Positions 19,504-27,201 of a DNA stretch of 64,000 bases are shown here, one piece after another (within the stretch, counting starts at the first letter, position 1; each line of letters begins with the position of its first letter). The stretch is taken from NCBI GenBank assembly GCA_011620585.1, contig WOYV01000050.1:1-64000 (forward strand), given 5' to 3'. Origin of the DNA: Draconibacterium sp. GTDB taxonomy: Bacteria; Bacteroidota; Bacteroidia; Bacteroidales; Prolixibacteraceae. The notes beneath the pieces were generated by a model. It made no database searches. It was not told the origin of the DNA and worked only from the letters and a program-made list of their open reading frames with translations. A program made the position numbers and the translations under genes.

Positions 19504-21006
19504 ATGAAGAAGTTTTTAGTATTTATTGCCCTTTTATTTTTGCCCGGTTATTTTGTGGGCGCACAACCCAAGTATGAATTCAGGGCTGTTTGGGTAGCTA
19601 CGGTTGCCAATATCGACTGGCCTTCGAAACCAGGCTTATCGGCTGAAGTTCAAAAGAAGGAAGCTATTCAGATACTGGAGATGCACAAAAAGTTGGGGAT
19701 GAATGCGATAATCTTTCAGATACGTCCGTCAGCCGATGCTTTTTATACCTCTTTGCTCGAACCCTGGTCGCGTTATCTTACCGGAAAACAAGGACTTGCC
19801 CCCGAACCTTTTTACGATCCGCTAATTTTCTGGATAGAAGAAGCACACAAAAGAGGGATGGAGTTGCATGCCTGGCTTAATCCATATCGTGTGGCACAAA
19901 GTACCACCGAAGAATTATCGGTGAAACACATTGCTTTTCAGCATCCCGACTGGATTTTAGTTTATGGCAATAAATTGTATTTCGATCCCGGTATTCCCGA
20001 AACCCGCTTGTTTATTGCCGATGTTGTTAAGGATATTGTAAGTCGTTACGACGTGGATGCCATCCACATGGACGATTACTTTTACCCGTATCCGACGAGC
20101 GAAGCTTTTCCCGACACAGCCTCTTTTCGTTTATACAACCGTGGATTTCTCCCCGAAAATATTGCCGACTGGCGCCGCGAAAATGTTGACATTACAATTG
20201 AAATGATTAACGATACGATTAAATCACTAAAACCATGGGTGAAATTTGGGATCAGTCCGTTTGGCGTATGGCGGAATATTGCCGATGATCCGGATGGATC
20301 GGATACAAAAGCCGGGGCAACAAACTACGACGATTTGTATGCCAACATTATAAAATGGCAGGAAAAAGGTTGGATCGATTACTGTTTGCCACAATTGTAC
20401 TGGAATATTGGGCACCCCGCTGCCGACTTTGAAAAGCTCGCCTATTGGTGGCAGGAACATTCTTATCAGCGGGCAATGTATATTGGGCAAGCGCCATATA
20501 AAGTGGACCCCAATTCGGAAACACCCGGGTGGCGCGGGCCGGATCAGTTGCCAAAGCAGGTCCATTTGCTTCGATCAATTCCTGAAATTACCGGCTCAGC
20601 TTATTTCAGTGCGCGAAGTTTTAAAAATAACCTGCTTGGTTTTCAGGATAGCTTAAAAAACAATTTATATAAAACCCCGGCAATCGTTCCTCCTATGTCC
20701 TGGATTGATGCTACACCACCTGCCCCGCTCGCGAAACTTAAAAAATCGGGTAAAAAAGTAAAGTGGGAAAGCATTCGAACACCTTTAGAAATGGATAAAC
20801 CCTGGCAGTTTGTGGTGTACTTAAACGAAGTGGGCGACACTTTCGGCCCTCAAAACCCACGGTTTATTTTTACTGTCCAAAAAGAACAACAACTTAAATT
20901 CGAACGGATTAACCGTAAAAAGAAACGCTACGAAGTTCGGATCTCGGTTTTAGACCGTCTGAATAATGAAAGTAAGTTAAGCGTACCCGTACAAATTAAA
21001 TTATGA
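19504..21006 (+). CDS. Glycosyl hydrolase-like 10 (GHL10/COG1649) protein, secreted
   Basis: FRAVWVATVANIDWPS, DAIHMDDYFYPYP; signal peptide from ATG 19504. Confidence 0.88.
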   Translation: MKKFLVFIALLFLPGYFVGAQPKYEFRAVWVATVANIDWPSKPGLSAEVQKKEAIQILEMHKKLGMNAIIFQIRPSADAFYTSLLEPWSRYLTGKQGLAPEPFYDPLIFWIEEAHKRGMELHAWLNPYRVAQSTTEELSVKHIAFQHPDWILVYGNKLYFDPGIPETRLFIADVVKDIVSRYDVDAIHMDDYFYPYPTSEAFPDTASFRLYNRGFLPENIADWRRENVDITIEMINDTIKSLKPWVKFGISPFGVWRNIADDPDGSDTKAGATNYDDLYANIIKWQEKGWIDYCLPQLYWNIGHPAADFEKLAYWWQEHSYQRAMYIGQAPYKVDPNSETPGWRGPDQLPKQVHLLRSIPEITGSAYFSARSFKNNLLGFQDSLKNNLYKTPAIVPPMSWIDATPPAPLAKLKKSGKKVKWESIRTPLEMDKPWQFVVYLNEVGDTFGPQNPRFIFTVQKEQQLKFERINRKKKRYEVRISVLDRLNNESKLSVPVQIKL

Positions 21007-22880
21007 TGAGGACTTTTCTATTCCAACTTGTTCTAATTTTTTCGATATTTCAGTGCCAGGCTCAGCAGGTTATTCGCGTTAATCAGCTTGGGTACCTGCC
21101 AAATTCGGTTAAAGTCGCCGTATTTCTATCTGATAGACAGGCAGATCATTCAACATTTCAGCTTTGCGATTCTCACAACAACAAAGTGATTTTTGAAGGA
21201 CAACCCAAAGTTAAAGAAGCCAGTAACTGGGGTATGGAATCGGCATTCAGGCTTGATTTCTCGAATATTGAAACTCCTGGCGAGTATTACATACAAGCGG
21301 GCGATGTGCGGTCTCCGGCATTCCGAATCGGTTACAATGTTTATGAAGGCACGGCCGATTTTATTCTGAACTACCTGCGGCAGCAACGATGTGGTTACAA
21401 CCCGTATTTAAAGGATTCGTGCCATACACACGACGGGGTAATCGTGGACCATCCCACGCGTTCGGGGCAGAAGATCGATGTGACAGGTGGCTGGCACGAT
21501 GCGTCTGACTATTTGCAATATTCCACAACCTCTGTAAATACAGTGTTTCAATTGATGTTTGCTTACCAAAATTTCCCCGAAGTTTATAGCGATCGGTTCG
21601 ACGAAAACGGAATTTCAGGCACAAATCGGCTTCCTGATATTTTGGATGAAATTAACCGGGGACTCGAATGGATGTTAAAAATGAATCCGGCGCCTGGGGA
21701 AATGTACAATCAGATTGCCGATGACCGCGATCATATTGGATTCAGGCTCCCCAATAAAGACGAGGCTGATTATGGATTTGGGAAATACCGCCCGGTGTAT
21801 TTTGTTACCGGGAACCCGCAGGGACTGGCTCAGCATAAAAACGAATCAACCGGGGTTTCTTCAATTGCCGGAAAATTTGCTTCGGCTTTTGCTTTGGGGG
21901 CCGGGATTTTTAAAGAAAGCGATCCACACAGGGCAACGCTTTTTCAACAAAAGGCGCTGGAGGCATGGACTTTTGCGCTGTCAGACATCGGTTTTTGCCA
22001 AACGGCCTGCAATGTTTCGCCCTATTTTTACGAGGAGAGAAATTTCGCTGACGATCTGGAACTGGCGGCTGCAAGTCTTTATGAGTTGACCGGAGAAAGG
22101 GATTTTCTGAGTGAAGCAAAAAAGTGGGGAAAAGAGGAACTGGTTTCTCCATGGATCAGGGATAACGGGGCACGACATTACGAATCGTACCCATTTATAA
22201 ACCTGGGGCATTATTATTTAATTCACAACCATGAGCAGGATTTCGCAGATTTCTACCGGCAAGGGCTCGACTCGTTATATTCACGCGGAAAAGATGATCC
22301 GTTTTTAAATAGCTTGCCGTTTATCTGGTGCTCGAACAACCTGCTTGTGGCAGCACTAACCCAGGCTCATTTGTACCGGGTAACAACCGGCGATCTTCGC
22401 TACGAAGAAATGGAAGCTGCACTCCGCGACTGGTTATTTGGTTGTAATCCGTGGGGAACGGCAATGATTTGTGGCTTGCCCGGCGTTAATGACTCTCCGC
22501 TGGCCCCTCATTCTTCTTATACGGTTTTGTTAAAGGAACCAACGTATGGAGGACTGGTTGATGGGCCTGTTTACAACACAATTTACCAAAGTCTGATTGG
22601 CATTTCATTAAGCGGGGAGGATGAATATGCGGCATTTAATAAAGGGAAGGCTGTTTATCACGATGATGTTGGTGATTACTCGACAAACGAACCTACACTG
22701 GATGGAACGGCGAGTTTGAGTTACATTCTTGCTGCACTTCAAACCGAAGGCAGGAAGCAAGCTACAACACAAAATAATTTTAAAAAGGACGATCAGGGCG
22801 CAATAATACGAATGAATCAGGATGAAAAAACGATCTATCTGACGTTTACCGCACTTCGGAAGAGTTGGAAAAGCAGGTAA
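21003..22880 (+). CDS. Glycoside hydrolase family 9 (CelD_N + GH9) with scrambled C-terminus
   Basis: IRVNQLGYLPNSVKVAVF, GGWHDASDYLQYS, WLFGCNPWGTAMICGLPG, DYSTNEPTLDGTASL. Confidence 0.9.
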   Translation: MMRTFLFQLVLIFSIFQCQAQQVIRVNQLGYLPNSVKVAVFLSDRQADHSTFQLCDSHNNKVIFEGQPKVKEASNWGMESAFRLDFSNIETPGEYYIQAGDVRSPAFRIGYNVYEGTADFILNYLRQQRCGYNPYLKDSCHTHDGVIVDHPTRSGQKIDVTGGWHDASDYLQYSTTSVNTVFQLMFAYQNFPEVYSDRFDENGISGTNRLPDILDEINRGLEWMLKMNPAPGEMYNQIADDRDHIGFRLPNKDEADYGFGKYRPVYFVTGNPQGLAQHKNESTGVSSIAGKFASAFALGAGIFKESDPHRATLFQQKALEAWTFALSDIGFCQTACNVSPYFYEERNFADDLELAAASLYELTGERDFLSEAKKWGKEELVSPWIRDNGARHYESYPFINLGHYYLIHNHEQDFADFYRQGLDSLYSRGKDDPFLNSLPFIWCSNNLLVAALTQAHLYRVTTGDLRYEEMEAALRDWLFGCNPWGTAMICGLPGVNDSPLAPHSSYTVLLKEPTYGGLVDGPVYNTIYQSLIGISLSGEDEYAAFNKGKAVYHDDVGDYSTNEPTLDGTASLSYILAALQTEGRKQATTQNNFKKDDQGAIIRMNQDEKTIYLTFTALRKSWKSR

Positions 22881-23035
22881 AAGAATTGGAGCAAACGAAG
22901 GGTTTGAATGGGGCCATTTTGTTAATTCACCCCGGTACCAGCCCCGAACGCAAAGATAAATTCTACCTGAAACTGGAGGACCTGATTCATCATTTCAGCG
23001 CCAAAGGATATTCTTTTAAATCATTTTCTGATTAA
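22859..23035 (+). pseudogene. C-terminal remnant of a polysaccharide deacetylase domain
   Basis: Frame-shifted continuation EELEKQVKELEQTKGLNGAILLIHPGTSPERKDKFYLKLEDLIHHFSAKGYSFKSFSD*. Confidence 0.75.
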
Positions 23036-23430
23036 CCCGGCGCCAGAATATTAAAAGGATACCAGGGAAGATTCCGTAAAATCCAAAACAGGATGACGAC
23101 CACAAATATTACCCACGGCGTATATTTCATATAAAACAAGTTTGGGAGCTTCCAGCCAAACCAGGTATTCAAAAAAGAATGTGAATAATGATAAAGGATA
23201 AGCAGGGCGGCAGGCAAGAACAAAAAATTATAACTCACTACTCCTGCAAAATCGAGATGGAGTAAACTGTGTATGGCCCGCTGCGAACCACACCCCGGAC
23301 AGTAAGCGCCTGTTAATGAATGAAAGGCACATTTCGGAAACAGTTCGTGCTGCCGGGGATCGAGTACAAAAAAAAGAACTGCCACTCCTAAAATAATGGG
23401 TAGCAGTATCCAGTTGAGTATTTTCTTCAT
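23032..23430 (-). CDS. DUF2752 family membrane protein
   Basis: HSLTGAYCPGCGSQRAIHSLLH motif. Confidence 0.85.
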   Translation of the reverse strand: MKKILNWILLPIILGVAVLFFVLDPRQHELFPKCAFHSLTGAYCPGCGSQRAIHSLLHLDFAGVVSYNFLFLPAALLILYHYSHSFLNTWFGWKLPNLFYMKYTPWVIFVVVILFWILRNLPWYPFNILAPG

Positions 23431-23441
23431 GTATTAATTGC

Positions 23442-23729
23442 TCAAAAATTGCCCAGCGACAGGCCTGCAATTACGCCTAAAAAGGATAATAAGGTGAGTA
23501 TGCCAATCCATGCAAAACCAACCGCAAATGAAATCCAGGCCCATAACCTGGCATTTTTACTCGAATTTAATGCGCCAGCCTGATCTCCGGCGTTCCATTT
23601 CGAATTTACCTGGGCTGCGAAAATTATGGCAACAATTCCAAAAATCTTTCCGCAAAAAATGGTAACCAAAATTGCAAAAACGAGATAATTCGGCGGAGGC
23701 GCTTGTGGTTGAGTTATTTGTTCGTTCAT
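23442..23729 (-). CDS. CD225/dispanin-family small membrane protein
   Basis: NYLVFAILVTIFCGKIFGIVAIIFAAQVNSKWNAGDQAGALNSSKNARLWAWIS. Confidence 0.8.
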   Translation of the reverse strand: MNEQITQPQAPPPNYLVFAILVTIFCGKIFGIVAIIFAAQVNSKWNAGDQAGALNSSKNARLWAWISFAVGFAWIGILTLLSFLGVIAGLSLGNF

Positions 23730-24073
23730 AATTGAGGTATTAATTGGTTCAATAAATTAGGCAATTACCAAATTTAGCGTAACTAATTTTAAAATGAAAT
23801 AGATAGCGGGTTTTCCTTAACTACTATAATCTAAAAATCAAAATAGGAATTAGTTGTTCAATTGTCAATTCGAAGAACGAAGTTTTTTCTTAGGTTTTAA
23901 ATTTTGGTGAAATGTTGTCAGCCGACCCACATACTGTATGTTTTTTTTACCAATAGCAACCGTTGAATTGCTGATAATTGATTGCATTAACAACTTCTTA
24001 ACAAATTCGGATTAAACCAATAAAAGATCAAGCAGTCTTTTATGTGTACAGGTGCAATGAAAACTATTAAACA

Positions 24074-26554
24074 ATGTCGGAAAACATGAAAATGATTATC
24101 TCTTTAATGCTATTTATTTTAGTTGTATTGAATTACAATATTGCGAACGCCGAAGGAAATCCGGATTCCGACGATGACAGAAAAGGAAAAATAAGGGGCG
24201 TTATTTTAGATAAGGCAACATCGCAACCCATGGAATTTGCCAACGTGGCGATTTATAACGAAGCGGATTCGAGTCTCATAACCGGCACGATCACAGACGA
24301 GCAAGGGAAGTTTGAAATTACGGGAGTAATCTATGGCGATTATTATCTGGAGGCAAATTTTATGGGTTTCGATAAATCCACAATCCCCGATATCGAATTA
24401 AACAGTGAAAACAAAGCTTACGATGTTGGAACCATCGATTTGAGCCCTGCGGCAGTAGCGCTCGGCGAAATAAACGTGGTAGCCGACAAAGCCCCGGTAG
24501 AATACAAACTCGATAAAAAAGTGGTAAATGTTAGCCAGGTGATTAGCGCCGTTGGCGGAACTGCCGTGGATGTTCTGGAAAATACACCCTCGGTGCAGGT
24601 CGATATCGAAGGAAATGTGTCGCTGCGCGGTTCGTCCAATTTTACGGTGCTAATCGATGGCCGGCCAAGCGTATTAAGCGGAAGCGATGCATTACGCCAG
24701 ATTCCTTCTTCAGCCATCGAAAATATCGAGATTATTACCAATCCGTCCGCCAAATACGAACCCGACGGTACAGCCGGGATCATTAACCTGGTCATGAAGA
24801 AAAACTCGATGGATGGTTTGAATGGAATTGTGAATGCCAGCGCAGGCGCCGGTGATAAATACCGGGGCGATTTTATGCTCAATTATCGTTTCGGGAAAGT
24901 GAACATTTTTGCAGGCGCCGACTGGTCGGACGAAACCAACTACGGGAAAATGTTTTCAAATCGCGAAACGTATTACAACGACACCACCGGGTTTCTAAAC
25001 ATGGAAGGTTCGCGTAACTTTATACGAGGTGGACATACTATAAAGGGAGGCGCCGATTTTTACCTCAGCAAAGTAAGCACGCTTACTGTTTCGGGCGAAA
25101 CCGGCCAGGCAACACGAGGTAACACCGGTGGAGGAAGTACCGAGAATTACACGATACCGGCTTCAGATCATGTATATTCGGTAACTGAAGAAACTTCGGA
25201 CCGTGTGAACGATTTTTATTCGCTGAACTCCAACTTCCAGCATAAATTCAACGATAAAGGGCACATGATCGAAGCTTCGGCTTTTTACAAGAATGAAAAT
25301 GGTACCGATAACGAAATTGAAGGAGAGTTGCAGGCCGATCCGAATTTTAACCCAACCAACGATTATCTTTCACGGGTTTCGTCGCTGGAAACAGATAAGG
25401 AACAAGAGTTTCGCTTTAAATTAGATTATACCTATCCGTTCAGCGAAACCGGACGATTGGAAGCCGGACTTCAGAGCCGGATTGAAGATGAAACCGACAA
25501 GATGGAATTCAGGGATTATGATTCGGGCAGCGATTCGTGGATTATAAATGATGAATTCACCAGCTCCACCGATTTCCGTCGCGATATACATGCGGTGTAC
25601 ACAACATTTAGCAATAAGTGGGGAAAACTCGAATACATGGGGGGTTTACGTGGCGAATTAACACTACGCGAAATCATGAACTCGAAAGCCGATGAAGCCT
25701 CAAAACTAAATCGCTTCGATTTGTTTCCTACGGTACATATTTCTTATCCATTTGCCGAAACCATGGAATTTACAACAAGTTATAGCCGTAGGATAAATAG
25801 ACCGAATGGCCGCGACCTCGACCCGATGCCCAACTATTTTAACCGCTACACCATCCGTTACGGGAACCCGGACCTGGAACCTGAATACACCAATTCGTAT
25901 GAAATTGGAATGATGAAACGCTTTGGTGCGGGGCATACCTTTATTTCTGCCGATTTATTCCGAAGAGTGACCAATAATAAAATAGATCGTACCGAAGCGC
26001 TGGGCGACGATGGAATCTTTTATCTGTACACCGATAACTTTGATAAAGATTATTCAACCGGCGTGGAAGTGACAGGAAACATAAGCGTAAAAAATTGGCT
26101 GATTGTAAATGCGAATGTAAACATGTTCAACTACCGGATTACCGGCGATTTAAATGGTGAGTCGATCGACCGTGAAAGTACCAACTGGGGTGGCCGGCTA
26201 AATACAACTTTTAAATTTAGCGAGAATTCACGTTTGCAGTTAACAGGATTTTTCCGGGGACCATCGGTAACGGCGCAGGGAAATTCAAAAGCCATGTTCT
26301 TCTCGAATTTTTCGTACCGTCACGAATTTTTGGATAACAAGCTTTCGGCAACACTCAGTTTACGCGATCCTTTTGGAACCGGCAAATTTAGCCGCGAGAG
26401 CTCGGGCGACAATTTTTCCAGTCAGTTTACCTGGGAGCGGGAACCTCGCGTGGTTTTCGTGACCTTAAGTTACAGAATCAACAATTTTAAAGAAGACAGA
26501 AATACTAACCGCGGCGATGGCGGCGGCATGAATATGGATGGAGGAGAAATGTAA
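24074..26554 (+). CDS. TonB-dependent receptor / outer-membrane beta-barrel protein with carboxypeptidase-like N-terminal domain
   Basis: GVILDKATSQPMEFANVAIYN, plug domain, GLQSRIEDE... barrel; OMP_b-brl_3-like. Confidence 0.88.
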   Translation: MSENMKMIISLMLFILVVLNYNIANAEGNPDSDDDRKGKIRGVILDKATSQPMEFANVAIYNEADSSLITGTITDEQGKFEITGVIYGDYYLEANFMGFDKSTIPDIELNSENKAYDVGTIDLSPAAVALGEINVVADKAPVEYKLDKKVVNVSQVISAVGGTAVDVLENTPSVQVDIEGNVSLRGSSNFTVLIDGRPSVLSGSDALRQIPSSAIENIEIITNPSAKYEPDGTAGIINLVMKKNSMDGLNGIVNASAGAGDKYRGDFMLNYRFGKVNIFAGADWSDETNYGKMFSNRETYYNDTTGFLNMEGSRNFIRGGHTIKGGADFYLSKVSTLTVSGETGQATRGNTGGGSTENYTIPASDHVYSVTEETSDRVNDFYSLNSNFQHKFNDKGHMIEASAFYKNENGTDNEIEGELQADPNFNPTNDYLSRVSSLETDKEQEFRFKLDYTYPFSETGRLEAGLQSRIEDETDKMEFRDYDSGSDSWIINDEFTSSTDFRRDIHAVYTTFSNKWGKLEYMGGLRGELTLREIMNSKADEASKLNRFDLFPTVHISYPFAETMEFTTSYSRRINRPNGRDLDPMPNYFNRYTIRYGNPDLEPEYTNSYEIGMMKRFGAGHTFISADLFRRVTNNKIDRTEALGDDGIFYLYTDNFDKDYSTGVEVTGNISVKNWLIVNANVNMFNYRITGDLNGESIDRESTNWGGRLNTTFKFSENSRLQLTGFFRGPSVTAQGNSKAMFFSNFSYRHEFLDNKLSATLSLRDPFGTGKFSRESSGDNFSSQFTWEREPRVVFVTLSYRINNFKEDRNTNRGDGGGMNMDGGEM

Positions 26555-26674
26555 AATAATACGTCGTATAAAATGAAAATGCCGTTCATCGTTTGATGGG
26601 TGGCATTTTGTTTTTAAGAACATTGATCCGATAAGTGACAGTATTTTAGAGTCTTGCATATTGTAGTGATTGTT

Positions 26675-26734
26675 AAAACTGAAAATTTAGTCTAATAACT
26701 GAAAAAACAGTTGCAAAACTGAAAAATCCGTTGT
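26675..26734. promoter_or_regulatory. Three 20-bp iterons with ACTGAAAA cores; possible BlaI operator
   Basis: ACTGAAAA at 26678, 26698, 26718; inverted repeat CAGTT-gcaa-AACTG at 26708-26721. Confidence 0.5.
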
Positions 26735-26759
26735 AGGTTTGTTGTCACATTGAAAAACT

Positions 26760-26826
26760 GTCATTTCGATCTCGCCTAAGACGAGGGAGAAATCTGTTAG
26801 AGGTTCCTCCCTTTGTTCAGAATGAC
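26760..26826. repeat. REP-like element with GTCATTTCGA terminus
   Basis: gtcatttcga...gaaatct...cagaatgac; shares ends with 29836-29872 and 60396-60475. Confidence 0.65.
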
Positions 26827-26832
26827 ATAAAA

Positions 26833-27201
26833 ATGAAAACAATGAAACGACTCACGCGGAAAGAAGAAGAACTGATGAAAATCCTCTGGAAGATGGAAAA
26901 AGCCTTTGTAAAAGACATCGTGGAAGAATATCCCGATCCGAAACCGCATTACAACACCATTTCGTCGCTGGTGCGTTTGCTGCAAGACAAAGGTGTGATC
27001 GGCTACAAACAGTACGGGAACACTTACCAATATTTTCCATTGATGACGAAAGAAGAATACCGTCAAACGTTTATGAAACAGGTGGTAAGCGATTATTTCG
27101 ATAATTCGGTGAAAAGCGCCGTGGCCTTTTTTGTAAAAGAAAAAGATTTGTCGGATGCCGAAATCGAAGAGTTGATCAAATTGATCAGGGAGGGTAAATA
27201 A
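26833..27201 (+). CDS. BlaI/MecI/CopY family transcriptional regulator
   Basis: LTRKEEELMKILWKMEKAFVKDIVEEYPDPKPHYNTISSLVRLLQDKGVI. Confidence 0.92.
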   Translation: MKTMKRLTRKEEELMKILWKMEKAFVKDIVEEYPDPKPHYNTISSLVRLLQDKGVIGYKQYGNTYQYFPLMTKEEYRQTFMKQVVSDYFDNSVKSAVAFFVKEKDLSDAEIEELIKLIREGK

